From an uncultured Prochlorococcus sp. (GTDB lineage Bacteria > Cyanobacteriota > Cyanobacteriia > PCC-6307 > Cyanobiaceae), in contig CABYTO010000005.1 of assembly GCA_902521995.1 (NCBI GenBank), positions 1 to 64,000 on the forward strand: DNA of 64,000 nt, written 5' to 3'. Both the position numbers and the translations under genes were made by a program. A model generated the notes under the pieces. The model made no database searches, was not told the origin of the DNA, and saw only the letters and a list, made by a program, of their open reading frames with translations. Below are positions 49,886-59,201 of the stretch, piece by piece (position 1 is the first letter of the stretch; the number at the start of each line of letters is the position of its first letter).

Positions 49886-50362
49886 ATGCCATTACTTCTC
49901 ACAGGGAAAAAGTTTCATAACGATTTAAAAACTAACAAATGTCTTGCAATCTTTGCTCCGCTTGAAGGTGGTTATGAAACTCGTCTTTTGAGGAGAATGA
50001 GGGCCAAGGGCTTTAAAACTTTTATAACCTCAGCAAGAGGGCTTGGAGATCCTGAAGTCTTCTTACTCAAGTTGCATGGCATTAGACCACCTCATCTTGG
50101 TCATCAAAGCGTAGGGAGAAATGGAGCGCTTGGTGAAGTTCAACAAGTAATTCCACAAGCTTCTGAGTTATTTAATGAAAATGATAAAAATAAATTACTT
50201 TGGTTATTAGAAGGTCAAGTATTGTCTCAATCTGAATTAGAGAGTTTAATAGAGATCTGCAGTAATGATAATAAACTAACAATTGTTATTGAAATGGGGG
50301 GTTCTAGAAAACTTGAATGGAAGCCATTAAGTAACTATATTTTAGATGAATTTGAAAGTTAA
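49886..50362 (+). CDS. ndhN: NAD(P)H-quinone oxidoreductase subunit N
   Basis: 158 residues. A cyanobacterial/plastid-specific stromal subunit of NDH-1, the ferredoxin-plastoquinone complex of cyclic electron flow, respiration and CO2 uptake. [21 protein letters not shown] and [18 protein letters not shown] are characteristic. A run of AAAAT units and AAAGGA lie just upstream. ldpA starts 5 bases after its stop. Confidence 0.95.
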   Translation: MPLLLTGKKFHNDLKTNKCLAIFAPLEGGYETRLLRRMRAKGFKTFITSARGLGDPEVFLLKLHGIRPPHLGHQSVGRNGALGEVQQVIPQASELFNENDKNKLLWLLEGQVLSQSELESLIEICSNDNKLTIVIEMGGSRKLEWKPLSNYILDEFES

Positions 50363-50367
50363 CTTGT

Positions 50368-51375
50368 TTGAATACAACCAAGATTAAAAAAGATAAATGG
50401 ATTAAATTAATTTGTGGTGCCAGTAATGAAGATATTGTTGCCATAGAAGATTTATGTGCAATTTATACTGCTGCTGGTGTCGACTACATAGATGTTGCCG
50501 CAGAAGAATCTATAGTCCATGCAGCAAAAAAAGGAATCGAGTGGGCAAAAAAAATCTTTGATAACTCCCCTGGATTAATGATAAGCATTAGTGATGGAAA
50601 TGATATCCACTTTCGTAAAGCAAAATTTGATCCGCTAAGATGCCCTACTAATTGTCCAAGACCGTGCGAAAAAGTATGTCCTACCTTTGCAATTGATAAC
50701 TCTGGGATCAAAAAAAGTAAATGTTATGGATGTGGAAGATGTTTGAATAGCTGTCCCCTAAATCTAATTAGTGAATATGAATATAATTTGTCAAAAGATG
50801 ATTTAGCATCAACACTTCAAAAAATAAAGCCTAATGCAGTAGAAATCCATACAGAAATCAATCGACTAGATTCTTTTACAAAAGTTGTCAGTATCCTTAA
50901 AAGTTCCGGAACGAAATTAGACAAGATATCTATCAGTTGCGGATTAAATCAATCTTTCAAAAAATTACAAGAGCCCGATGATCTTTTGAAAGCTCTTTGG
51001 GAAAGATATGAAATTCTCAAAAAACTTGATATTCCCCTTATTTGGCAGCTAGATGGAAGGCCAATGTCTGGAGATCTTGCTCCTACAACAAGTAGAGATG
51101 CTGTTAAGTTATTTGAAAAAATCGGTTCAGATCTTCCACCGGGATTAATTCAATTGGCAGGAGGAACAAATGAAAAAACTCATGAATTTTTGAATTCAAA
51201 CAATCTCCCAGACGGAATAGCATTTGGAAGTGCTGCAAGAAAAATTATGCAGCCTCTTATTGAATTTGCTCATAAAAATAACAAAAAACTCTATGATTAT
51301 CCTGAAAGAATGGCTTTAGCGATAAAAAAAGCTAAGAAATTTATTGAGCCATGGAAATCGAGCTCATTCAAATAA
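50368..51375 (+). CDS. ldpA: LdpA-like iron-sulfur protein
   Basis: 335 residues starting at TTG 50368. Two ferredoxin-type clusters are encoded at about 92-130: CPTNCPRPCEKVCP and CYGCGRCLNSCP. The rest is a TIM-barrel-like domain with IQLAGGTNEKTHEFL. It matches LdpA of Synechococcus elongatus, a redox-active protein that conveys light intensity to the circadian clock. Paired with ndhN, which is the conserved cyanobacterial order. Its function in a lineage with a reduced Kai system is unclear. Confidence 0.93.
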   Translation: MNTTKIKKDKWIKLICGASNEDIVAIEDLCAIYTAAGVDYIDVAAEESIVHAAKKGIEWAKKIFDNSPGLMISISDGNDIHFRKAKFDPLRCPTNCPRPCEKVCPTFAIDNSGIKKSKCYGCGRCLNSCPLNLISEYEYNLSKDDLASTLQKIKPNAVEIHTEINRLDSFTKVVSILKSSGTKLDKISISCGLNQSFKKLQEPDDLLKALWERYEILKKLDIPLIWQLDGRPMSGDLAPTTSRDAVKLFEKIGSDLPPGLIQLAGGTNEKTHEFLNSNNLPDGIAFGSAARKIMQPLIEFAHKNNKKLYDYPERMALAIKKAKKFIEPWKSSSFK

Positions 51376-51469
51376 TATTTTTATTTTTCAAAACTAGCGC
51401 CATGTTTATAAAAACTTTGTATTTTTTGGATAGAAAAAAATCTTTTAATGTATTAAAATAAAAAATCAA

Positions 51470-51541
51470 TGGGCCGTCGCCAAGTGGTAAGGCATCGGGT
51501 TTTGGTCTCGACATTCCTAGGTTCGAATCCTAGCGGCCCAG
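51470..51541 (+). tRNA. tRNA-Gln (UUG)
   Basis: 72 bases. Acceptor stem TGGGCCG/CGGCCCA is perfect with discriminator G; the anticodon loop TTTTGGT reads UUG; the T-arm CTAGGTTCGAATCCTAG is perfect. CCA is not encoded. It should decode CAA and CAG. Confidence 0.97.
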
Positions 51542-51554
51542 TTCTAATATTCAA

Positions 51555-52334
51555 TTGGTGTCTTCTCAAAAAATTTTTCTATTTGATTTTGATGGAGTAA
51601 TAGTTGATGGAATGCAAGAATATTGGCATAGCTCCTTGCTGGCCTGTGAAAGATATTTAAATTCACCCAACATCACTATTGATCAAAAACTTTATCAAGG
51701 AGTACCAAATTCTTTCAAAGAAATTAGGCCTTGGGTTAAATATGGTTGGGAAATGATTTTAATTGTTCACGAAATTATAAAAACAGAAAATCCATTAAAA
51801 AGTGATAATAAAGATGATTTCACTAATAATTATCATCAAAATTGCCAGAGAATATTAAATGAAAATTCCTGGATAGCAGAAGATATGCAAAAAATGTTAG
51901 ATAAGTCTCGCAAGTACCAAATTGATAATGATTTTAAATCGTGGGTAAATTTACATAAACCTTTTTTTGAAATTATAAATTTCATGAAAGAATTAAGCAA
52001 AAGAGGAATAAAAACTGGAGTCATTACAACTAAAGGGAAAATATTTGCAGAAAAAATTCTTAAACAATTAAATATTTTTCCAGAATTTATTTTTGGTTAT
52101 GAATCAGGAACAAAAATCAAAATAGCTGAAAAACTTACACAAACTTATGAAATTTTAGGCTTTATAGAAGATAGAAAAAAAACTCTAATCGATATTAAAC
52201 AAAATTCAGAAACTTCTCACATTCCATGCTTCCTAGCTGATTGGGGATATTTGAAAGAATCAGATAAAAATAAGTTAAGTAATGAAATCAAATTATTAAA
52301 ATTAGGAAACCTTGGAGAATTAGTTGCAATTTAA
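51555..52334 (+). CDS. HAD-superfamily hydrolase
   Basis: 259 residues; start either TTG 51555 or GTG 51558, directly adjacent codons (MVSSQKIF). FLFDFDGVIVDG is motif I; TGVITTKGK is motif II; motif IV reads FIEDRKKT instead of GDxxxD, a modest deviation. A helical cap lies between. Substrate unknown; phosphoglycolate-phosphatase-like enzymes are the nearest guess. It begins 13 bases after tRNA-Gln. Confidence 0.8.
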   Translation: MVSSQKIFLFDFDGVIVDGMQEYWHSSLLACERYLNSPNITIDQKLYQGVPNSFKEIRPWVKYGWEMILIVHEIIKTENPLKSDNKDDFTNNYHQNCQRILNENSWIAEDMQKMLDKSRKYQIDNDFKSWVNLHKPFFEIINFMKELSKRGIKTGVITTKGKIFAEKILKQLNIFPEFIFGYESGTKIKIAEKLTQTYEILGFIEDRKKTLIDIKQNSETSHIPCFLADWGYLKESDKNKLSNEIKLLKLGNLGELVAI

Positions 52335-52348
52335 AGATAATCAGCTAG

Positions 52349-52362
52349 AGTACAGATGTACT
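52349..52362 (+). promoter_or_regulatory. LexA-type box upstream of recA
   Basis: AGTACAGATGTACT is a palindrome (AGTACA/TGTACT around GA) of the kind described as the cyanobacterial LexA site (AGTAC-N4-GTACT). It overlaps TATAGT at 52362-52367, a candidate -10, and lies 84 bases before the recA ATG. LexA binding here would repress recA. Confidence 0.8.
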
Positions 52363-52446
52363 ATAGTTTGTATTTATGAAGTTTGGTTTAAATAAAAATT
52401 TCCAAATTTAGAATAATTACAAGAACTTTAACCGATAAATCAAACA

Positions 52447-53544
52447 ATGAGCCTTGAAGAAAAGAAAAAAACTGAATCAAAAGAAAAAGACAAGGCATTA
52501 AGTCTTGTCTTAGGTCAAATAGAAAGAAATTTTGGACGAGGTTCAATAATGAGACTTGGTGACGCCTCAAGAATGAAAGTAGAAACAATATCTACTGGAG
52601 CGCTCACCTTAGATTTAGCATTAGGAGGAGGCTATCCAAAAGGAAGAGTAGTAGAAGTTTACGGACCAGAAAGTTCAGGAAAAACTACATTAACCCTTCA
52701 CGCGATTGCGGAAGTCCAAAAAAATGGAGGAGTAGCTGCATTTGTAGATGCTGAGCATGCACTCGATCCAGTTTATGCAGCCTCTTTAGGTGTTGATGTT
52801 GAAAATTTGTTAGTTTCACAGCCAGATACTGGTGAAATGGCTCTAGAAATAGTTGACCAACTTATAAGATCGAGTGCGGTAGATCTTGTAGTTGTTGACT
52901 CGGTCGCAGCACTAACCCCAAGAGCCGAGATAGAAGGAGAGATGGGAGATCACGTAATTGGAAGCCAAGCAAGGCTAATGAGCCAAGCAATGAGGAAAAT
53001 AACAGGAAATATTGGCAAATCAGGATGTACGGTAATATTCCTGAATCAATTACGCCTAAAAATTGGCGTTACATACGGCAATCCAGAAACAACCACAGGA
53101 GGTAATGCATTAAAATTTTACGCCTCAGTAAGACTTGATATCAGAAGAATTCAAACTCTTAAAAGAGGCACTGAGGAATATGGCATAAGAGCAAAAGTGA
53201 AAGTAGCAAAAAACAAAGTTGCACCCCCATTTAGAATCGCAGAATTTGATATTCTCTTTGGGAAAGGTATTAGCACAACAGGATGCTTATTAGATTTAGC
53301 AGAAGAGACTAATATCATCATAAGGAGAGGTGCTTGGTATAGTTATGAAGGAGAAAATATTGGACAAGGAAGAGATAATACAATTATTTGGCTTGATCAA
53401 AACTTAGAAATCAGGAATAAAGTAGAATCTATGGTTAAAGAGAAGTTAACAGAAGGAACTGAAGTCAGTTCTAATTCAATGAAAGCATTAAATAGCAATC
53501 CTGCTAATACAATCGCTGTTAATGATATAAAAACAGTAGCTTAG
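52447..53544 (+). CDS. recA: recombinase RecA
   Basis: 365 residues. DNA strand-exchange ATPase and LexA coprotease. Walker [33 protein letters not shown] (Walker B and loop L1), and [22 protein letters not shown] (loop L2) are visible; the C-terminus is Ser/Asn-rich rather than strongly acidic. Its upstream LexA-type box suggests DNA-damage control. Converges on the DUF2839 gene with a 2-base gap. Confidence 0.98.
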   Translation: MSLEEKKKTESKEKDKALSLVLGQIERNFGRGSIMRLGDASRMKVETISTGALTLDLALGGGYPKGRVVEVYGPESSGKTTLTLHAIAEVQKNGGVAAFVDAEHALDPVYAASLGVDVENLLVSQPDTGEMALEIVDQLIRSSAVDLVVVDSVAALTPRAEIEGEMGDHVIGSQARLMSQAMRKITGNIGKSGCTVIFLNQLRLKIGVTYGNPETTTGGNALKFYASVRLDIRRIQTLKRGTEEYGIRAKVKVAKNKVAPPFRIAEFDILFGKGISTTGCLLDLAEETNIIIRRGAWYSYEGENIGQGRDNTIIWLDQNLEIRNKVESMVKEKLTEGTEVSSNSMKALNSNPANTIAVNDIKTVA

Positions 53545-53546
53545 AT

Positions 53547-53792
53547 TTATAAAGAATCAGCTAAAGTCCACCATCCAGCAGCAGGGCCTATAAATCTCAC
53601 TACAATCCATAAGATTACTAACCCTCCGATTCCAAACCAACTGGCCTTAATACTTAATTTAATTAGGTTATCTCTTTGATTGATTGTAAAGGGAAGCCAT
53701 TCAAATAATCTTGGAGACTCATCAATTTTAGTTTTAGTATTATTTTTTTTTGGAGGTAAACCAAGTGTTTTACGTCTTTTTGCTTCTCCCAT
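53547..53792 (-). CDS. DUF2839 small membrane protein
   Basis: 81 residues: a conserved start MGEAKRRKTLGLPPKK, a polar linker, then one hydrophobic segment (ASWFGIGGLVILWIVVRFIGPAAGWW). This layout fits DUF2839, a small cyanobacterial family without known function. 28 bases after the DinG-like gene on the same strand, so possibly co-transcribed. Confidence 0.82.
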   Translation of the reverse strand: MGEAKRRKTLGLPPKKNNTKTKIDESPRLFEWLPFTINQRDNLIKLSIKASWFGIGGLVILWIVVRFIGPAAGWWTLADSL

Positions 53793-53820
53793 ATTTCTTT
53801 AGTTATTTACAAATCATAAC

Positions 53821-55269
53821 CTAATCAAAAGGTAGCATATAGTTAATTTGTTTTGAGGGTTGAATGTTTTGCAAAAGGAATCTTCCCCAGTTTCTTTTAT
53901 TTGCTCTTCCATCTAGGATTATTAACTTACCTGAATTTCTTCTTAAAGGAGAAATAGATTTTTCAAGTTTAATTCTAGCTTGAGGAAGAAAGAAGTCTCT
54001 AAACCAATCTTGAGAAAGCTTCTTTTTATGAGAGACAGTAATTGCATTAATGGGTTCTGACATATTCGGAATCGGAAGTAAAGGAATGATAATTTGTTCC
54101 GGAATTTGAATTAAATAAGAATTCATAATCCACCAGTCAAAACTAGAGCAAAGGATTTCATTTCTACCTGAGGGAATTGTCTCTAGCAATACTCTCTTCC
54201 CGTAAGTAGAAGCTAATTCTGTAGCAAGATTAGTTTTTAAATCAATATCATCAGACAAAACTAAAGTTAAACCCTTTCTAAAAAGTATTAATTTTTTGCA
54301 TTTGTCCAAGATTGAATTGGTAAAAAGAGGATTGTTAGGAAGCAACTGTTTAGAGGGAATATATAAAGAAATCTTTTTCTCTTCAAAATTACTCTTAAAA
54401 TTAATAACCAAGTCAATATTTAAACTATGCTTTTTAAAATACATTTGGAAAAAATTATCTTTTCTCAATGCTGATAAAAAAACAAATTTATTATTTGAAA
54501 AAAATTCCTTAATTTGAAAAAGTTCATCTATTGGCTGTAAATACAAATTCCAATCTAAATTTGTATCGTTTAACTTTACCCAGCATGCCCAACCTTGAGA
54601 TAATGCTTTGTTGACGCTTAAAAATTTATCAGAAAAAAAAGAATTTTTATAAAAAAAGTTTGACAAGAAACTAATTTCTTTTTCATCTAAATTGATATAA
54701 CTATTTCCTAAGACCTTTCTCAAGAAGAACTTATTCTTCAACGAATCATATACTTTTATAAATTTTTGATTGATTAATTCAAATTCTTTAAAATTTTTTG
54801 TCCAATCCTTTTTAAGTAAAGAAATCCTAAAATGATTTTTTAAATCCTGTTTTATATCCTCAATTCCTGAATAAACTATTCGATGATTTCTAAGATTACG
54901 AGAATTGGGATCATTTAGAAAATTTTGGATAGTTATCAAGTTAACATGATGATTTGCAAAAATAAATTGATCATTTTTCAAAATAAAATTAAAACCTAGA
55001 TTTTTCAATGAATCAACCTGAAATTGGCTTATAAATTGGATTTTTTCTTTAGATAAAATAAAAGTTGAATCCTCTTCCTTTAAAAATAAAGAAATCAAAA
55101 TTGGAGGTAACCAATCATAGCTAGAGAAAATTTCTGAATTAATTAGATAGGTAGAATCATTTTCAATACATTTGGAAACTATCCTCCCAAAAGAATATAT
55201 GTGCTCCCAATTAATATTTTGATCTCTCAAAAAATTTTTCAAATATTGATGACTTAAAATTTCAAGCAT
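53821..55269 (-). CDS. DinG/XPD-like protein with degenerate helicase motifs
   Basis: 482 residues, Phe/Leu/Lys/Asn-rich. The C-terminus (DWFRDFFLPQARIKLEKS, then LRRNSGKLIILDGRANKRNWG) aligns with motif VI and the final segment of DinG-family helicases (LPxAxxxLxQGxGRLIRxxxDxGxxxxLDxR). The GRLIR core reads SPLRR, and no GxGKT Walker A or DEAH is visible; the N-terminal YLINSEIFSSYDWLPPILIS occupies the place of motif I. It is therefore likely an inactive or strongly divergent relative, conserved next to recA. Call rests on recognition by eye of a weak match. Confidence 0.6.
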   Translation of the reverse strand: MLEILSHQYLKNFLRDQNINWEHIYSFGRIVSKCIENDSTYLINSEIFSSYDWLPPILISLFLKEEDSTFILSKEKIQFISQFQVDSLKNLGFNFILKNDQFIFANHHVNLITIQNFLNDPNSRNLRNHRIVYSGIEDIKQDLKNHFRISLLKKDWTKNFKEFELINQKFIKVYDSLKNKFFLRKVLGNSYINLDEKEISFLSNFFYKNSFFSDKFLSVNKALSQGWACWVKLNDTNLDWNLYLQPIDELFQIKEFFSNNKFVFLSALRKDNFFQMYFKKHSLNIDLVINFKSNFEEKKISLYIPSKQLLPNNPLFTNSILDKCKKLILFRKGLTLVLSDDIDLKTNLATELASTYGKRVLLETIPSGRNEILCSSFDWWIMNSYLIQIPEQIIIPLLPIPNMSEPINAITVSHKKKLSQDWFRDFFLPQARIKLEKSISPLRRNSGKLIILDGRANKRNWGRFLLQNIQPSKQINYMLPFD

Positions 55270-55364
55270 TTATAATTAATTTAATTTCAAAAACATGCAA
55301 AATTTATGAACCTAATATACAAAAAATTGGTATCAATAAAAGAGGGTCTTGAATTAATTAATTT

Positions 55365-56204
55365 ATGAAAATAGGAATAGTAGGATTAGGATTAATTGGT
55401 GGTTCTTTAGGATTAAAACTCCAAAGTCTAAATCATACAATTTATGGAATAGCAAATAATGAATTTAATGAAAAAAAAGCTAGGGATAAAAAACTTGCAA
55501 ATTTTGTTAGCTGTGATCTGAGCTTATTAAAAAAATGTGAGCTAATAATTTTGGCATTGCCTATCAAAGATTTGATCAGTCCTTCGCAACAATTAGTAGC
55601 ATCAATACCTCAGGAAATAATACTTACTGATGTAGGGTCTGTAAAAGAACCAATTGTAAATACATGGGAAAATTCACATCCTCTATTTATTGGATCTCAT
55701 CCAATGGCAGGGACAGAAAAAAAAGGAGTTGATTCAGGTTTTGAAGGTCTTTTTAAAAATGCAAAATGGATTATTACCCCAACACAAAATAGTGATTTAA
55801 ATTCAGTTAGAACTATTTCCGAGCTCATAAAATCAATGGATTGTGAAATTTGCCAAGCTTCGCCAAAAGAGCATGATGAAGCAGTATCTCTAATTTCTCA
55901 TTTGCCTATATTTTTAGCTTCTGCCCTCATAGAAACTGCGCAAACAAAAAATAATAAATCTTTATTAGATCTCTCGCAAAAATTAGCTGCTACAGGATTT
56001 GCTGACACTTCGAGAGTTGGCGGAGGCAATGAACAACTAGGCCTAGATTTAGCTATTAATAATCAGATTAATGTTTTAAATTCCATAAATAATTTTAAAA
56101 ATAAGCTGAATATACTGGAATCTCTTATTAAAGAAAAAAATTGGGATTTACTTTCTAAAAAACTTGCTGAAGCAAAAGAAAACAGACAAAATTTTATAAA
56201 CTAA
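55365..56204 (+). CDS. tyrA: prephenate/arogenate dehydrogenase
   Basis: 279 residues. IVGLGLIGGSLGLKL is the Rossmann nucleotide-binding motif, and SHPMAGTEKKGVDSGFEGLFK, followed by SLISHLPIFLASAL, are the TyrA signatures. In cyanobacteria the usual substrate is arogenate with NADP. There is no ACT domain or fused mutase. Overlaps the convergent carotenoid-desaturase-like gene by 11 bases. Confidence 0.95.
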   Translation: MKIGIVGLGLIGGSLGLKLQSLNHTIYGIANNEFNEKKARDKKLANFVSCDLSLLKKCELIILALPIKDLISPSQQLVASIPQEIILTDVGSVKEPIVNTWENSHPLFIGSHPMAGTEKKGVDSGFEGLFKNAKWIITPTQNSDLNSVRTISELIKSMDCEICQASPKEHDEAVSLISHLPIFLASALIETAQTKNNKSLLDLSQKLAATGFADTSRVGGGNEQLGLDLAINNQINVLNSINNFKNKLNILESLIKEKNWDLLSKKLAEAKENRQNFIN

Positions 56205-57651
56205 AATTTTCTATACCTTTGGAAGCTAAAATTTGCCTTGAAACCATTAATGCAGACTGACTAACACCTGCAGTCCCCTCTCCTGGATAAATCGAATCTC
56301 CACATAACCATAAACCTTCAAAAGGTGTCCTACTTGATAATCCAAATAAACCAAAAATATCTGGATTTTGACCAAGCCCGCCTACTATTCCATTAGGTCT
56401 TTTTGTCCATTTTTCAAAGCCCAATGGAGTTGCTAATTCTCTATGTAGCCATTTTTCAGGATCAATATCAAATTGACTTTCCAATTCAAGGGATATTTTT
56501 TTCATGAAACCATTTTTTTTCTTTAAGTAAGTTTGTTTATCTAGATCAAACCAATCTTTAGTTTTGGTAAAGATACTGGCAATTAAAGTAACCTCACCTT
56601 TTGGCGCTCTTCCATCACCATCATCACTAATTGATACAAATAACGAACAAAATTCTTTTGAAACAAATTGATAATGATTGGAGAATGTTTTTTTAATATG
56701 TTCCTTTTTTAATGCTGAATAAAAAACTACAGCTCCACTTGGATCAGGCAAATTATTAAGTCGATTTTTATAATTTTTTTTTCTTTCTAAAGGATCTTTC
56801 AAATGCTTGAGCAAAGATTGTGGAGGTGCGGTATAAATCACATCTTTTGCTTGATAAATAAATGATTTTTTTTTCGAATTAACTTCTTGTCCAAAAATTA
56901 AATTCACTCCAGTTTTAATTAATGAACTTTCTAATGATTCACTTAAAGACTGCATAGATTTTTTAAGATGCCAAAGACCATGTGGCTGTTGACACATCTG
57001 AAGAACAGTAGATCCATATAATGCTGCCGTACTATAAACGTCCTCTTGAGAATAAAGTTTTAGTTGAAGATTTAAGAATTTAATCAAGCGCTCATTCTTG
57101 GATAATCCACATATCCGCAATAGATCAAAAATAGTAGATTTAAGTAAGATACCTGTGACAAGGTTTGAAGGTACTAGTGCTTTGAGAAGTTGAGAAAAAT
57201 CCCAAAAATTACTTATTGGTAAAACAGGATTATTATTAGCAAATATCCAATTACTTTCATGTATTAGGGTACAAAGCTTCCAAAATCTTTGACTCCCAGG
57301 AAACTGCATTTCTCGTTCAGCAATCCATTTACTTTTTTCATACCAAATAGGTATAGGATTACCACCATCATTTAAATCAACAATGCAAGCAGGGTCTAAA
57401 ATTGTGGCTTCTGGGGATGGAATATCTAAAAAATCAAAAATTCTAGAATGTATTCCTCCCTTCTCTAAACCAGCAACCTGAGTTGCGCCAACATCGAAAG
57501 TATAATTCTTTCTTTTAAAAGTACCGGCACACCCTCCTGCTTGAGTATGAGATTCGATTAAAGTCACTGATAAGCCTTGTTTTGATAAAATCGCTGCAGA
57601 AGTTAGTCCTGCTATACCGGCGCCTACAACAATAACTTCAGACTTTTTCAT
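56194..57651 (-). CDS. crtD: CrtD/CrtISO-like carotenoid desaturase family FAD protein
   Basis: 485 residues. FAD binding by VVGAGIAGLTSAAILSKQG with ESHTQAGGCAG, and the C-terminal GLWLCGDSIYPGEGTAGVS typical of phytoene-desaturase-related enzymes. Overall it fits the cyanobacterial CrtD (C-3',4' desaturase) group better than CrtISO, but this is judged by eye. CrtD acts in myxol glycoside synthesis, which Prochlorococcus is not known to make, so the substrate is unclear. Divergent from the fructosamine-kinase-like gene with a 4-base gap. Confidence 0.75.
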   Translation of the reverse strand: MKKSEVIVVGAGIAGLTSAAILSKQGLSVTLIESHTQAGGCAGTFKRKNYTFDVGATQVAGLEKGGIHSRIFDFLDIPSPEATILDPACIVDLNDGGNPIPIWYEKSKWIAEREMQFPGSQRFWKLCTLIHESNWIFANNNPVLPISNFWDFSQLLKALVPSNLVTGILLKSTIFDLLRICGLSKNERLIKFLNLQLKLYSQEDVYSTAALYGSTVLQMCQQPHGLWHLKKSMQSLSESLESSLIKTGVNLIFGQEVNSKKKSFIYQAKDVIYTAPPQSLLKHLKDPLERKKNYKNRLNNLPDPSGAVVFYSALKKEHIKKTFSNHYQFVSKEFCSLFVSISDDGDGRAPKGEVTLIASIFTKTKDWFDLDKQTYLKKKNGFMKKISLELESQFDIDPEKWLHRELATPLGFEKWTKRPNGIVGGLGQNPDIFGLFGLSSRTPFEGLWLCGDSIYPGEGTAGVSQSALMVSRQILASKGIENFSL

Positions 57652-57655
57652 TAAA

Positions 57656-58534
57656 ATGCAAAAATTATCTCCTATTGAAATTAACGAAATTTGTGAAGAA
57701 TTAGGTGAAACCTATCCAAAAAGTATTAAACAAGTACATGGTGGCGATATTCATAATGCATGGCGAATAGAATTCTCAAACAAAAAGTTATTCCTTAAAA
57801 GAAACATTAGAAACAAAAACTTTCTTGAATTTGAAAAATATTGTCTACAAAATTTGAGAAAATATATTAATCAAGAAAACTTAGTTATTCCTAAAGTTAT
57901 TGCATATAAAAATATAAAAAATATAGAAATCCTATTAATTGAATGGATAGATATGCATAACTTTGACCAAACAAAGCTTGGAAAAGGTTTAGGTGAATTG
58001 CACTTGAAATCAGCTGAATCTAACCCCAAAATGTTTGGGTTTCCAGTTGAGGGTTTTATCGGAACAACAGATCAGAAAAAAGGCTTGGAAGATAATTGGA
58101 TAGATTGTTTTTTAAACTTAAGGATAATACCTCAATTATTAAGTCTTAAATCGAGAATTTTAGATAAAGAAATTATAAATAAAGTTAAAGAAAAAATTAA
58201 ATCAGAATTGCTGAATCACAAACCAATAAATGCTCTAGTTCATGGTGATTTATGGTCAGGCAATGCAGGAATGGACAAAAATGGAAAGGGGGTTATATTT
58301 GACCCTGCATCTTGGTGGGCAGATAATGAAGTAGATATAGCTATGACAAAACTATTTGGAGGTTTTAGAAAAGAGTTTTATGAAGAATACCATAGAATTT
58401 TTCCTATAAAAAACGGATTTGAAAAAAGAATTATTATTTATAATTTTTATCACATATTGAATCACGCCAATATGTTTGGAGGAGGGTACTTAAACCAAGT
58501 TGAAGATTACGTAAAAGCAATCCTTAATATGTAA
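57656..58534 (+). CDS. fructosamine kinase family protein
   Basis: 292 residues, aminoglycoside-phosphotransferase fold. NALVHGDLWSGNAG is the Brenner-type catalytic loop and FDPASWWADNEVDIAM the metal-binding motif; LIEWIDM is the hinge. The family (FN3K-related) phosphorylates ketosamine sugars on glycated proteins and thereby helps to deglycate them. The motifs are intact, so activity is likely. A 7-base gap separates it from the convergent CAAD gene. Confidence 0.9.
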   Translation: MQKLSPIEINEICEELGETYPKSIKQVHGGDIHNAWRIEFSNKKLFLKRNIRNKNFLEFEKYCLQNLRKYINQENLVIPKVIAYKNIKNIEILLIEWIDMHNFDQTKLGKGLGELHLKSAESNPKMFGFPVEGFIGTTDQKKGLEDNWIDCFLNLRIIPQLLSLKSRILDKEIINKVKEKIKSELLNHKPINALVHGDLWSGNAGMDKNGKGVIFDPASWWADNEVDIAMTKLFGGFRKEFYEEYHRIFPIKNGFEKRIIIYNFYHILNHANMFGGGYLNQVEDYVKAILNM

Positions 58535-58541
58535 TCTTTAA

Positions 58542-58907
58542 CTACCCTAAATATGTCTTCTTAAGATTTTGTACCTTATCTAGAACAGCTTCACGATTTT
58601 CACTTGTACGAAGATTTTGCCAGCTCCATTGACCGACAACAATGACCCCTAGCAGTTCTAGTAAACCAGGAAGAATTGGGAAAAAGTTTATCGTGTCAAT
58701 GACAACTTTAATTATTATCTGAGCTATTACGACAACAGCAATTATGCCTGCCGCCTTGCCGTACTTGCCCATTTGAGTCCAATCAACATTACCAAGGGTT
58801 TCGTTGACTTTTCCCATAACATCAGAGTACTTCTCTGAAAAACTTTTGGTTTCTGAGCTTGTATCGGAGCCGGAGTCTTGGTTTGACTCTGGAGTGTTAT
58901 CACTCAT
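58542..58907 (-). CDS. CAAD-domain thylakoid membrane protein
   Basis: 121 residues. A Ser/Asp/Glu-rich N-terminus (about 1-25) is followed by a short amphipathic helix, two hydrophobic helices (IIAVVVIAQIIIKVVI, FPILPGLLELLGVIVVGQW) and a charged helix. This is the CAAD layout, found appended to some cyanobacterial aminoacyl-tRNA synthetases and related to thylakoid curvature (CURT1-type) proteins. Here it stands alone. Confidence 0.85.
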   Translation of the reverse strand: MSDNTPESNQDSGSDTSSETKSFSEKYSDVMGKVNETLGNVDWTQMGKYGKAAGIIAVVVIAQIIIKVVIDTINFFPILPGLLELLGVIVVGQWSWQNLRTSENREAVLDKVQNLKKTYLG

Positions 58908-59201
58908 GAATTCAGTAAACTTAATATATGAACCAGACAGTATCGGAAAAAACGTCTATTGACTACCTTTTTGTTGTGCAAAATTCCGAACCGAAACATT
59001 TTGTATTTTTTTAGAGGCTTTGGTATATATGCTTTCTGAAGATATTTAAACTTAAAATAGATTTATAAAAACTTCACATTATGGTCTAGTTCTAACAAAA
59101 ACATTAATAAATTAGAGTAATAAGAAAAATTTAAAAGTCTAAAATTTTTATTTTAATTATTATATTTTCATAGTTTATCTCGCAAAAATTAAAGGATTTC
59201 A
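58908..59201. other. intergenic region between CAAD and MoeB-rhodanese genes
   Basis: 294 bases with no ORF worth calling. TCGGAA (58939-58944) and TTCCGA (about 58984-58989) form a 6-bp inverted repeat about 40 bases apart, and GGAACCGAAAC-like sequence sits beside it. No terminator was identified. It should carry the two divergent promoters. Confidence 0.35.
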
